The notes under the pieces were generated by a model. The model saw only the letters and a list, made by a program, of their open reading frames with translations, searched no databases and had not been told where the DNA came from. Position numbers and translations under genes: made by a program. From assembly GCA_021738385.1 (NCBI GenBank), contig JAIPCF010000007.1:1-59968 (forward strand): a stretch of DNA of 59,968 bases, read 5' to 3'. The DNA comes from Sulfuritalea sp. (lineage in GTDB: Bacteria; Pseudomonadota; Gammaproteobacteria; Burkholderiales; Rhodocyclaceae). Numbering within the stretch: the stretch's first letter is position 1; each line of letters begins with the position of its first letter. Positions 1 to 8,527 of the stretch are shown here, piece after piece.

Positions 1-1996
1 CCAGATCTCTCAGCACAACCACGAACTCGTCGCCACCAAAGCGCGCCACCGTGTCTATCTCCCGCACACAACGCTTCATTCGTTCCGCCGCTTCGATCAG
101 CAGCAAATCACCGACCTCGTGCCCATGCAAATCATTCAGCGGCTTGAAATTATCCAGATCGAGGAACATCAACGCACCGTAGCAGGAGCTGCGCTTGCTG
201 GCAGCCATGGTCTGGTTCAGACGGTCACTGAGTAGACGCCGATTGGGCAGTGTGGTGAGCGGATCATAGAAGGCCAGCTGACGCACTTGATCCTCCATCT
301 GCTTGCGCTCAGTGATATCCATGTAAATCGTCACAAATCCACCATCGGGCAATGGCATGCCTCGAATATCGAGCACTGTACCGTCGGCGCGGACGCGCTC
401 GAATTGATGCGGCTCGAATTTTCGGGCGCGGGTAACGAGAGCGGTGACCTGCTCCTCTTTATCGCCGGGGCCATAATCACCGCGTTCCGCGTTGAAGCGA
501 ACGACGTCGTCGAAATGCAGATCAGGTTTCTCGAACAAGGAATCGGGGAAGTCGAGCAATTTCTTGAACTGATCGTTGTAGGTCACTACCCGAAGATCAC
601 CGTCAACCATCGAGATGCCTCCGGGAAAGCTCTCGACAACCGCATTGAGTACATTGTTCTGCCGCTGCAACTGATCCTCGGCAGACCTGCGCGCCGAGAC
701 ATCAGCGATGACCCCTATCAGGCCGCGCTCGGTGCCATCGGCATCGTAGAAACGTTGACCGGTCAGATGCCCCCAGAATTCAGAACTATCTGCGCGCCAA
801 TAGAGCCGATCATTATCTACTGCAGGAAGTTTGCTGGCGAGCAGGGCCAGCATTCGTTGCCGCGATTCTTCGCGCTCCGTCGGATGCACCAGGGCTACAT
901 ATTCGAGCCCCTCCAGTGCATCCAGTGCGTATCCAAACATATCCGCCATGCGCTGGTTGGCTTGAGTGATACGCCCCTCCATGTCGACCAGAAAAATCGC
1001 GACACTGGAGGTATCGAGGATTTGCCGGAACAGGGCCTCCCGTCCAGCCAATTCGTCGTTTGCCTTGGCAAGCGCCTGAGTGCGCTCGCTAACTTTTTGT
1101 TCAAGCTTCCCACGTTGTGCTTGCAGCTTCATCACCAGCATGGCCACATAAGCCACCAACAAGCTGAATATCAGACCGAGCATTCCCTTCAGCCAAAGCT
1201 CGACCGGGTTACCCCAACCTTTGACTGGCGCTACGCTCAAGGTCCAGTTTCCGTATGCAAGATTGAGATCCTGATCAACCGGTTCCAACAGAGGACTTCC
1301 TGAGGACGATGCAATTGTCTGTTCTTGTCCGGTGTCTGGATGAATCCGCCAAAGCTTGTAGTCGATACCCTGGTTGACCAGTCGGGGCAGACGCGCACCT
1401 ACCAGAGCCTCGGGAAAACGGATCACGACATAACTGAACCCCCAAAAGTTGCGCTTGCCCTCGGTCTCTCCAAGAAATACCGGCAGACGACCCACAGCGC
1501 CCATGCCTCCTTGCACCAAATTCATCGGTCCTGCCAGTGTCAGCTTTCCTGTATCACGAGCTAATCTGGCCTCCTTGCCCTGCTTTGGGTCATTCAACTG
1601 ATCGAACCCGACCGACTTTTCATTGCCGACCAAAGGCACCACATGCTTGATGACGCCTCCCGGGGACAATCCCATTACCGCTACACCCGGGTAAAAGCTC
1701 AGCATCTCTTCCGCCACTTCTTCAAAATTGGTGACAACACCATTGCCTTGACGAACCATCGCAGCCAAAGCATAAGTAGCGGAGAGGGCGCGCTCCATCC
1801 CTAGCTCGAGAGCGCGGGCATGATCACTGGCAAGACCAGCGACGCGCGCACGGTTCTGCCGCAGGTTGCTCTGTTCCGAATATCCGATCAGGATCGCCGC
1901 AACGACGGTAGCGAGCAGAAAAGTCACTAGCGCTGCAAGAAAGGGATGCAGATTTCTTGGAGGGGCCATCGAGTTCAGGTTCGCTTTTGGGGCCAT
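1..1996 (-). CDS. CHASE-PAS-PAS-GGDEF signalling protein, 3' end cut off by the window
   Basis: A membrane-bound diguanylate cyclase-type sensor expected to make c-di-GMP in response to an extracytoplasmic signal. Translating the minus strand from the ATG at 1996 gives about 665 residues without a stop. They comprise a first membrane helix (about residues 14-36), a CHASE-like periplasmic domain, a second helix (about 266-290), two PAS regions and a GGDEF domain. The active-site motif RFGGDEF lies at about residue 650, and the RxxD inhibitory site (REID) sits five residues before it. The window ends just after the motif, so an EAL domain further on cannot be excluded. The GGDEF part closely resembles that of the protein at 35958-37991. 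Domain calls are by eye; the ligand is unknown. Confidence 0.85.
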   Translation of the reverse strand, partial: MAPKANLNSMAPPRNLHPFLAALVTFLLATVVAAILIGYSEQSNLRQNRARVAGLASDHARALELGMERALSATYALAAMVRQGNGVVTNFEEVAEEMLSFYPGVAVMGLSPGGVIKHVVPLVGNEKSVGFDQLNDPKQGKEARLARDTGKLTLAGPMNLVQGGMGAVGRLPVFLGETEGKRNFWGFSYVVIRFPEALVGARLPRLVNQGIDYKLWRIHPDTGQEQTIASSSGSPLLEPVDQDLNLAYGNWTLSVAPVKGWGNPVELWLKGMLGLIFSLLVAYVAMLVMKLQAQRGKLEQKVSERTQALAKANDELAGREALFRQILDTSSVAIFLVDMEGRITQANQRMADMFGYALDALEGLEYVALVHPTEREESRQRMLALLASKLPAVDNDRLYWRADSSEFWGHLTGQRFYDADGTERGLIGVIADVSARRSAEDQLQRQNNVLNAVVESFPGGISMVDGDLRVVTYNDQFKKLLDFPDSLFEKPDLHFDDVVRFNAERGDYGPGDKEEQVTALVTRARKFEPHQFERVRADGTVLDIRGMPLPDGGFVTIYMDITERKQMEDQVRQLAFYDPLTTLPNRRLLSDRLNQTMAASKRSSCYGALMFLDLDNFKPLNDLHGHEVGDLLLIEAAERMKRCVREIDTVARFGGDEFVVVLRDL

Positions 1997-2368
1997 CCTA
2001 TTCCCAGACAATCAGGCGACTCGGTCAAAGACAGAATATCTACCGACCAAACGAATGCACGTGAATTCACTGCTCCCCCAGGAATATTTGTTGCCGACTA
2101 TTGGTCGGTCTCAAAACCTCACTATGGACGATTATCCTCGTATTTGCCGCAAACATCACATGGCCGGGCGAGCGCCGACCAGCGGCGGCTGATGCTTATG
2201 AAATGAACTGTGGCAGCGCTAACTGGGTGGGCGAACCGATATGAGAGCAAAATCAGGCATCGACAGTCACCCGGCGCATCGTTAAGCTGCGCGCCACACT
2301 GGGTAAGGCATTGTCAATCTTGCCATTCTCCAGAAATCCTCAACGGCAACAACCTGACGGACTTCCTC
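1997..2368. other. Intergenic region between divergent genes, with a 9-bp inverted repeat
   Basis: This 372-bp stretch separates the leftward GGDEF gene from rightward ycaO. I see no convincing gene in it; short open frames here lack homology that I recognise. The only structure is a perfect 9-bp inverted repeat, ACCGACCAA at 2042-2050 and TTGGTCGGT at 2101-2109. It could be a regulator site or the stem of a loose hairpin. Confidence 0.4.
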
Positions 2369-4081
2369 ATGCCAAAAGAAAGCTTTATTCCGGGCAAAGA
2401 TGCCTCGCTCGAATCGTCCATTGCCTCCATGCAGAGCAAGCTGGACGCGCTGGATTTCCATGTCGAGGAGCGCTCCTGGCTGAATCCGGTGGATGGCGTC
2501 TGGTCGGTACATGTGCGCGATCGCGACTGTGCTTTGCTGTTTACCAACGGCAAGGGCGCATCGCGCCTGGCAGCTTTGGCCAGTGCGCTGGGTGAGTTCT
2601 TTGAGCGCCTTTCCTGTAATTACTTCTGGACGCATTTCTATCTGGGTGATCAGTTTGCCCAACGCGATTTTGCCCACTATCCGCGAGAGCAATGGTTTCA
2701 ACCGGGGGAGGACGGCCAATGGCCGGAGCAATTGCTGACCCCTGAGCTGCGCCAGCTTTACAACCCCGACAATTCGATCGACGCCAGAACATTGGTGGAT
2801 CTGAATTCAGGCGATACCGCGCGGGGCATCTGCGCTCTGCCCTACGTGCGCCAGCGCGATGGGGCCAGCGTCTGGTTTCCGGTGAATATCATCGGCAACC
2901 TGTACGTCAGCAATGGCATGTCGGCCGGCAACACCGAACTCGAAGCTCGCACCCAGGCCCTGTCCGAAATTTTTGAGCGCCACATCAAGTTTCGCATCAT
3001 CAGCGAAGGGCTCTGCCTGCCCGATGTGCCTGAGCAGGTGATCGCCCGCTATCCCCGCATTGAGGCCGGCATCCGCGGACTGCGTGAGGCGGGCTTCGGC
3101 ATTCTGGTCAAGGACGCTTCGCTGGGTGGCGATTATCCGGTGATGAATGTCACCCTGCTCCACCCTCAGGATCAGGGCTGCTTTTCCAGTTTTGGCGCGC
3201 ACCCGCGCTTTGAAATCGCACTCGAGCGGGCACTCACCGAACTGTTGCAGGGACGCGGTCTGGATGCGCTGGCGGGCTTTCCCGAGCCAGGATTTGATCT
3301 GGACGAAATTGCCGCATCGCCCAACATCGAAATCCATTTCGTCGATTCCAGCGGCACCATCAGCTGGAACTTTCTCGGCAGCACACCCGATTTTGATTTC
3401 TGCGACTGGAATTTTTCCACGACCACCGCTGACGATTACCACTGGCTGGTGGAACGGATGCATAGAGACGGCCATGACATTTACGTTGCCGACTTCAACC
3501 ACCTTGGCGTCTATGCGTGCCGGATTTTGGTGCCCGGCATGTCGGAAATCTATCCGCTGGATGAGTTGGAGTGGGAAAACAACAGTGTCGGAAATACCGT
3601 TCGCGAAGCTATCCTGCACCTGCCTGAACTGGACGATGAACAAAGTGCCGATCTGCTCGATACATTGAACCAACTCGATGTGCCGGACCAGCGACCCGTC
3701 GCCACAATGATCGGGCTGGCCGCCGAGCCGGATTCCTTTTGGGCGGATCTGCGCGTCGGCGAGCTAAAGACAATGCTGGCATTGGCTTTGGGCAACGAGG
3801 AAGCCATTCGCGAAGGCTGTGAATGGGTGCGTCACTTCGAACAGATCGACACCAGCCGTCGCCTGACTTATCGCTGCATCGAAACCCTGCTTGATCTGGG
3901 CAACGCCGATACGCACCGCACCGCTCTGTCGCATCTTTATGGCGAAGCAACCCTGGCTAGCGCCGAAGCCATATTGCGACGGGAACAACGCTTCTTCGGC
4001 ATCACAGCGCCGGGCATGGATCTCAAGGGCTGTGACCTGCATCAGCGACTACTGACGGCTTACGCCAAGTTGCGTCACTAG
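2369..4081 (+). CDS. ycaO: YcaO-domain protein (E. coli YcaO type)
   Basis: At 570 residues it is close to E. coli YcaO, the protein implicated in beta-methylthiolation of ribosomal protein S12. YcaO-fold proteins bind ATP and activate amide backbones. The N-terminal half shows the typical FTNGKGAS and ALGEFFERLSCNYF stretches (about residues 50-90). The acidic ATP/Mg-binding segments ELEARTQALSEIFER and ALTELLQGR follow at about 190-300. A helical C-terminal part (about 400-570) matches the E. coli type rather than bacteriocin cyclodehydratases. The ATG at 2369 (MPKESF) was chosen because the upstream in-frame extension is unlike the family. No peptide precursor or RimO gene is adjacent, so a natural-product role is not supported. 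Confidence 0.85.
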   Translation: MPKESFIPGKDASLESSIASMQSKLDALDFHVEERSWLNPVDGVWSVHVRDRDCALLFTNGKGASRLAALASALGEFFERLSCNYFWTHFYLGDQFAQRDFAHYPREQWFQPGEDGQWPEQLLTPELRQLYNPDNSIDARTLVDLNSGDTARGICALPYVRQRDGASVWFPVNIIGNLYVSNGMSAGNTELEARTQALSEIFERHIKFRIISEGLCLPDVPEQVIARYPRIEAGIRGLREAGFGILVKDASLGGDYPVMNVTLLHPQDQGCFSSFGAHPRFEIALERALTELLQGRGLDALAGFPEPGFDLDEIAASPNIEIHFVDSSGTISWNFLGSTPDFDFCDWNFSTTTADDYHWLVERMHRDGHDIYVADFNHLGVYACRILVPGMSEIYPLDELEWENNSVGNTVREAILHLPELDDEQSADLLDTLNQLDVPDQRPVATMIGLAAEPDSFWADLRVGELKTMLALALGNEEAIREGCEWVRHFEQIDTSRRLTYRCIETLLDLGNADTHRTALSHLYGEATLASAEAILRREQRFFGITAPGMDLKGCDLHQRLLTAYAKLRH

Positions 4082-4132
4082 CGTCAGAAAAAACTGTTCA
4101 TTGGTGCCAAGGCCGACGCAAATACTGGCGGC

Positions 4133-4549
4133 TCACGATTCATTGACGCGACCGCGCAACGCTTTCTGCTTTCCGCGCAGCACCTTGCTGTCGACACGGC
4201 GCTTCTGTGAATTGCGCGTCGGCCGGGTTGCGCGGCGCGATGGCTGAATGAATATGGCCTGTGCGATCAAATCGCGCAGTCGCTCCATCGCGGCGAAGGT
4301 GTTGCGTTCCAGACTGCGGAACTGCTGGGCCTTGATCACCACGACGCCGTCGGTGCTGATGCGCTGATCGCGAAATTGCAGCAGGCGAGTCTTGACCTCG
4401 TCGGGCAATGAGGAGGCCTTGATGTCAAACCGCAAGTGGATCGCGTTCGAGACCTTGTTGACGTTCTGGCCGCCCGCGCCCTGGGCGCGAATCGCGGTGA
4501 GTTCAACTTCATCGTCGCGCAGCACGAATGTCGGTTCAGAGGTCGTCAT
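4133..4549 (-). CDS. arfB: Alternative ribosome-rescue factor ArfB (YaeJ), peptidyl-tRNA hydrolase
   Basis: A codon-independent release factor that hydrolyses peptidyl-tRNA on ribosomes stalled at mRNA ends. The 138 residues carry the catalytic GGQ motif at positions 26-28 within the family sequence GAGGQNVNKVSNA. A lysine/arginine-rich C-terminal tail (SQKRRVDSKVLRGKQKALR) normally enters the empty mRNA channel. Length and layout match the family. Its ATG overlaps the stop of the upstream DUF1415 gene (ATGA), so the two are probably cotranscribed. Confidence 0.93.
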   Translation of the reverse strand: MTTSEPTFVLRDDEVELTAIRAQGAGGQNVNKVSNAIHLRFDIKASSLPDEVKTRLLQFRDQRISTDGVVVIKAQQFRSLERNTFAAMERLRDLIAQAIFIQPSRRATRPTRNSQKRRVDSKVLRGKQKALRGRVNES

Positions 4550-5166
4550 GTCGTGCCGCTTTCCCCAGACTTGGTTTTCGCAGGTGCCGCCACATCCAGC
4601 GCCCGCCAGCCTGTCTCGCCCAGAGTACGCAGGGTTTCAATGTTGCGCAGATAAATGTCAGACGCATCCGGAAACGCCGCCGTGGCTTTTTCCAGACTGG
4701 CTTCGCGCAGCAGGTGCAGTGTCGGATAGGGCGCGCGATTGGTGCAGTTGGCTACGTCGTCGGCATCCGCATCGGCAAACACGTAGTCTGGATGAAAACT
4801 CGCCACCTGCAAGATACCGGTGAGGCCCTGAGTGCGAAGGACGACTTCCGCCAGATCGAGAAAGTCGGTGAAATCATCGAAATCCACCAGCACATCGGGT
4901 GTGATCAGCAGGGTGGTCTCGACTTCGTCAGCCGGTGCCCCAATCAGAAATTTTAGCTCACGTTCAAGATCGTCGAGCAAGGCATCTGTCGTCTTCGCCT
5001 CACTGACAACATAGCGTATCTGCTTCCTGACATGCACGGCCTTGGCAAAGGGACAGAGATTGAGGCCGATTACCGCGCGCTCGAGCCAGACACGGGTGGC
5101 GGCGACGATATCGGCGTGGCGGGCTGAGGCGGGCATAAAAGTCGGCGCTGGCGATACGGCGGCCAT
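4546..5166 (-). CDS. DUF1415 family protein
   Basis: A conserved protein of unknown biochemical role. The family signature WLERAVIGLNLCPFAKAV lies near the N-terminus and HPDYVFADAD in the middle. The start is uncertain: ATG 5166 (MAAVSPAPTF) is annotated, but ATG 5135 (MPASARHADI) and GTG 5193 are in frame. The residues AVSPAPTF come from a dispersed repeat at 5137-5160 that recurs elsewhere in the window. The ancestral start may therefore be 5135, with the repeat lying just upstream. It is translationally coupled to arfB. Confidence 0.8.
   Translation of the reverse strand: MAAVSPAPTFMPASARHADIVAATRVWLERAVIGLNLCPFAKAVHVRKQIRYVVSEAKTTDALLDDLERELKFLIGAPADEVETTLLITPDVLVDFDDFTDFLDLAEVVLRTQGLTGILQVASFHPDYVFADADADDVANCTNRAPYPTLHLLREASLEKATAAFPDASDIYLRNIETLRTLGETGWRALDVAAPAKTKSGESGTT
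5137..5160 (-). repeat. Dispersed 24-bp repeat, copy 1 (start of the DUF1415 gene)
   Basis: One of six copies in this window sharing the core AAGTCGGCGCTGG (or its complement). Here it spans the start region of the DUF1415 gene and, if translated, encodes AVSPAPTF. Other copies are at 15665, 24786, 32664, 39344 and 57705. Confidence 0.7.
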
Positions 5167-5244
5167 CAGTTCGCCTGAGCCCGAACTCGGCACCTGGGCG
5201 CCCGCAGCACGATGATTCTCTTCGAAGTATTCAATGAAGCCAGC

Positions 5245-6714
5245 TCATGCGGTCAGATCCTTCAGCAGATGCACTTTCACCTTCCTGCCCTTGAGTTTTC
5301 CGGCGGACAACCTGCGCAATGCTTCTTGTGCAATGCTGCGCTCGACCGCGACATAGGTACAAGTGTCGGTCACGTTGATCTTGCCGATCTGCTCCTTGCT
5401 ATAACCGGCCTCTCCGGTCAGCGCGCCCAGCACATCGCCGGGACGGATTTTTTCCTTGCGCCCACCGAGGATCAACAACGTCACCATCGGCGGCAGCATC
5501 GGCTGCGGTGAACCGGATTTAGTCAGGGAGCCCTTCAGTTCGTCGAGTGAATGCCACTCGCAGTCAAACCCGAGCGCCTTCTCGATGTTGGCCACCCGCC
5601 CCTTCTGATTGCTGCTGACCAGACTGAAGGCCCAACCGGCCTGGTCGACACGACCCGTGCGTCCGATGCGATGCACATGCACTTCGGTATCCGGCGTGAC
5701 ATCGACGTTGATCACCGCCTCAAGCTGATCGATATCCAGACCGCGCGCGGCCACATCGGTGGCGACCAGAACCGAGCAGCTGCGATTGGCGAACTGCACC
5801 AGAACCTGGTCACGTTCGCGCTGTTCCAGTTCGCCGTGCAATGCCAGCGCAACGAATCCTTCGCTGCGTAAAAGCTGCACCAGATCACGACACTGCTGTC
5901 GGGTGTTGCAAAACGCCAGGGTACTGACCGGACGGTAGTGGCGCAGCAGCAGCGCGACAGCGGCCAGCCGCTGATCGTTGCTCACCTCGTAGAAGCGCTG
6001 GCGGATTTTGCCTTCCTCGTGCTGCTCAAGTAATTCGATTCGTTCCGGCTCGCGCAGGAATTGCCGGCTCAGCGCGGCAATTCCTTCGGGAAAGGTGGCG
6101 GAGAACAACAGCGTCTGCCGCTCTTTCGGGCAGGCTTTCGCTACGGTGACCATATCTTCGAAGAAGCCCATATCGAGCATGCGATCGGCTTCGTCCAGCA
6201 CCAGCGTATCGAGCGCTGCCAAATCGAGGCTGGCTCGTTGCAGGTGATCCATGATGCGCCCCGGCGTACCCACCACGACGTGGGCGCCGTGCTCAAGACT
6301 GGATATTTGCGGCCGCATCGGGCTACCACCGCACAAAGTAAGCACCTTGATATTTTCCGCGCCGCGCGCCAGTCGACGAACCTCCTGCGCTACCTGGTCG
6401 GCCAGTTCCCGCGTCGGACACAGCACCAGCGCCTGCACCGCAAAACGGCGCGGATTCAGCCGGGCCAGCAGGCTCAGCGCAAATGCCGCAGTCTTGCCGC
6501 TGCCGGTTTTGGCTTGTGCGATCAGATCGCGTCCAGCAAGCGCCAGCGGCAGGCTGGCAGCCTGAATTGGCGTCATGTGACGGTATCCCAACTGCTGCAA
6601 GTTTGTCAGCGTGGCGGGAGCCAACGGCAACTGATCGAACGACAAATTCGAAGCCGGAATTGGGCTGGTGACCGCCGACAAAGCGCCAGCGAGTAGGGAA
6701 GGTGATGAAGTCAT
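5245..6714 (-). CDS. dbpA: ATP-dependent RNA helicase DbpA
   Basis: A DEAD-box helicase acting on 23S rRNA hairpin 92 during large-subunit assembly. The 489-residue protein has a Q motif (about 30-55), Walker A AKTGSGKT, motif Ia PTRELA, DEAD in VLDEADRML, motif III SAT, and motif VI HRIGRTGR. It ends in the DbpA-specific RNA-binding domain (about 415-489, VTLLILGGRKEKIRPGDVLGAL), which separates it from RhlE and SrmB. ATG 6714 is preferred over the upstream TTG at 6720. No good Shine-Dalgarno is visible, but TATAAT lies on the same strand at 6725-6720, only six bases before the ATG. Three 40-bp hairpin repeats follow directly upstream. Confidence 0.93.
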   Translation of the reverse strand: MTSSPSLLAGALSAVTSPIPASNLSFDQLPLAPATLTNLQQLGYRHMTPIQAASLPLALAGRDLIAQAKTGSGKTAAFALSLLARLNPRRFAVQALVLCPTRELADQVAQEVRRLARGAENIKVLTLCGGSPMRPQISSLEHGAHVVVGTPGRIMDHLQRASLDLAALDTLVLDEADRMLDMGFFEDMVTVAKACPKERQTLLFSATFPEGIAALSRQFLREPERIELLEQHEEGKIRQRFYEVSNDQRLAAVALLLRHYRPVSTLAFCNTRQQCRDLVQLLRSEGFVALALHGELEQRERDQVLVQFANRSCSVLVATDVAARGLDIDQLEAVINVDVTPDTEVHVHRIGRTGRVDQAGWAFSLVSSNQKGRVANIEKALGFDCEWHSLDELKGSLTKSGSPQPMLPPMVTLLILGGRKEKIRPGDVLGALTGEAGYSKEQIGKINVTDTCTYVAVERSIAQEALRRLSAGKLKGRKVKVHLLKDLTA

Positions 6715-6722
6715 GCGCAATT

Positions 6723-6842
6723 ATATGTCTCTGTGCGCTTGCGCCTGAGACGGTATCCCGTGATATGTCTCAGTGTGCTTGCGCCTGAGACGGTATCCCG
6801 GGATATGTCTCGGTGCGCCTTCGCCTGAGACGATATTTCGGG
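6723..6842. repeat. Three contiguous 40-bp hairpin repeats upstream of dbpA
   Basis: Near-identical units begin at 6723, 6763 and 6803. Each carries GTCTC and GAGAC arms around a roughly 15-base loop; the second copy has a 7-bp stem, GTCTCAG/CTGAGAC. The units abut without spacers, so this is a tandem repeat and not CRISPR. The array ends eight bases from the dbpA start codon. The rest of the gap to 6993 shows nothing I recognise. Confidence 0.9.
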
Positions 6843-6993
6843 ACAAGAGCCTGCGCACTGTCACCAGTTTCAGTATCCGCCTGGATAAAGACCAGAACTT
6901 CAGCATCGCCCAAAAATGGCCGTTCGCGCAACACACAAAGATGGAGTCACGCGCGAACGATACGCCCGGAGCAGCGCGCTGCTAACTCGCGGC

Positions 6994-7392
6994 CTAAAGG
7001 TCTACCGTTTTGGTAAATACCTCTTCCAGCATCTCGCGGGCCTTGCCAAAATCAAGCACGGCTTCCTCGTAGGCGTCTCGCGCCAGTGTGTAGGCTTCCA
7101 CCAATTCGGTGTTTATACCTTCGGCATGGAGGCGCCCGTAGAGCACCTGGCATTCCTCGAACAGACGATCAGCCAGCAGGCGACGCCGCATGTAAATTCG
7201 TGCGCCCTCCTGCGGCCAAGGACCCATCTCTGCATAACTCGGCACATGGGCACGTTGCAGAGTCGCAAAATCTCCTTGCAGCAACGGCCACATACCTGCC
7301 CAGTCCGGGTCTACCCCGCCGTAAGGAGTGTAGCCAAAGCGTTTCAGCTCAGCGACCTCACCATCAATCAAATGCTGAGGAGAAACAAGCAT
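6994..7392 (-). CDS. Small unknown protein paired with the PaaA-like oxygenase
   Basis: A 132-residue acidic protein that I do not recognise. It starts at ATG 7392, one base past the stop of the PaaA-like gene, so the two are surely one transcript. The N-terminal half is rich in Trp, Pro and Gly (GYTPYGGVDPDWAGMWPLL). The C-terminal half is helical and charged (RLLADRLFEECQVLYGR, ARDAYEEAVLDFGKAREML). There is no signal peptide, membrane segment, metal motif or cofactor motif. A role as partner subunit of the diiron protein is inferred from context. It does not resemble PaaB, PaaD or PaaE. Confidence 0.75.
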   Translation of the reverse strand: MLVSPQHLIDGEVAELKRFGYTPYGGVDPDWAGMWPLLQGDFATLQRAHVPSYAEMGPWPQEGARIYMRRRLLADRLFEECQVLYGRLHAEGINTELVEAYTLARDAYEEAVLDFGKAREMLEEVFTKTVDL

Positions 7393-7393
7393 G

Positions 7394-8200
7394 TCAGGCA
7401 GCCACCGGTGCTTCGGCCTCGTAACCCATTCGCATGTCGTAGTCTGCCTCGACATCCGTGGGCATGATCAGGCCGACATCCTTGAGTCGCGAGTCGAGCA
7501 GTTCCAGATACTCGGCCTGGAGTTCTTCCGGCTTCTTGACCTTGATACCGTACTCGTAATAAATGTCGAACATTTCTGACTTCTTGTCGCCAGTTGATGG
7601 ACGTCCATAGAAACCCAGACCCATTTGCATAAACTTGGGAATACGCTCCTGCATGAATTCGCGGGTTTTTTCGCCGCCAAACTCGATGCAGCGCTTCGAT
7701 GCCCATACGCCGAAAGCCAGATGGCCGTACTCTTCCTTGTGGATACGCACATTGACACGCGCCCAAGGCAGGTAGGAGCACTCGCGATACTGACCGAGAA
7801 AAGCCACTGCCGCCGGTGTAACCACGGTTGAGAACAAGGCAACGTCTTCCCAGCACTCGAAGAACTTGGACCAGTTTTCCTTGCGGAATCCATTTATCAC
7901 ATTAACCTTCTTCGGATCCGGATTCTCCGGATTGTGCGACAGCTCGTACAGGCGTGCATCCACGTCCACGCCGAGCTCCTGTAACAGATTCCACACATAG
8001 AAGGCGTGGCCCATTTCCTCGAATACTTTCTTGGAAAGGCGGTAGGCCTCTTCCGGACGAGTCGCGTAGCGATGGTTTTCGGCCACACGCTGGCCTCCGG
8101 CGTATTCGGAATCGGCCTGGAAGCACATCAAGTTGATGAGGGCCTTCTTGTAATCATCGGGCAGAACATCACCCTTGTCGTATGTCTTGAATGTTCTCAT
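7394..8200 (-). CDS. PaaA/PaaC-like diiron oxygenase subunit
   Basis: A ferritin-like diiron protein of the phenylacetic acid catabolic family, whose members epoxidise or hydroxylate CoA-thioesters of aromatic acids. The 268 residues hold the expected carboxylate-bridged ligand pattern: E32 (SEYAGG), E62-x-x-H65 (EEMGH), further Glu in ECWED, and a second ExxH in HKEEYGHLAFG. No paaBCDE genes are adjacent. The neighbours are one small unknown gene, a divergent PaaX-type regulator and a ferredoxin-NADP reductase. It is therefore an atypical member and its substrate is unknown. It lies downstream of an AT-rich control region shared with the regulator. Confidence 0.8.
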   Translation of the reverse strand: MRTFKTYDKGDVLPDDYKKALINLMCFQADSEYAGGQRVAENHRYATRPEEAYRLSKKVFEEMGHAFYVWNLLQELGVDVDARLYELSHNPENPDPKKVNVINGFRKENWSKFFECWEDVALFSTVVTPAAVAFLGQYRECSYLPWARVNVRIHKEEYGHLAFGVWASKRCIEFGGEKTREFMQERIPKFMQMGLGFYGRPSTGDKKSEMFDIYYEYGIKVKKPEELQAEYLELLDSRLKDVGLIMPTDVEADYDMRMGYEAEAPVAA

Positions 8201-8527
8201 TTAAGTTCTCCTGATAGTGCCAGTGAAAGCAGGATATCCCGCAAACTCGCCATCAATCCCCGCTGAATTGAACAATACGCTAATCAATATTGCGATACAT
8301 ATTATTTGTTAGATATAAATCTTAGTGTATCATTACAATGCTGTCAATTATTTTTTGATATCTAAACATTGACGCCGCTTCTTACTGTTTTATATATATC
8401 TTTTACTGTATATAAAATTTTTCTCGCCAACTGACCGCATCAACGATTTCCAGTTTTATCATTTGTGTTACATATCCACTTCTCCAGTGGTATCATTTGA
8501 GCTCTCAATAGGAGGGCTGTTCAACAA
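8201..8527. promoter_or_regulatory. AT-rich divergent promoter region with repeated TATCATT motifs
   Basis: This 327-bp gap is much more AT-rich than its surroundings. TATCATT occurs at 8328-8334, 8457-8463 and 8491-8497; the last two extend to TATCATTTG(T/A)G and lie 34 bp apart. They are candidate binding sites for the adjacent PaaX-like repressor. A strong Shine-Dalgarno (AGGAGGG) sits at about 8510-8516 before the regulator. Confidence 0.5.

Noticed and set aside
2807-3673. Open frame antisense to ycaO
   Set aside because: It is fully covered by the ycaO gene and looks like a codon-bias shadow.
6723-6842. Tandem repeat as a CRISPR array
   Set aside because: The three 40-bp units abut without spacers and no cas operon adjoins them; the Cas6-like gene is about 8.5 kb away.
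6721-6936. Small leftward open frame through the 40-bp repeats
   Set aside because: Its sequence is dictated by the repeats and has no ribosome-binding site or family resemblance.
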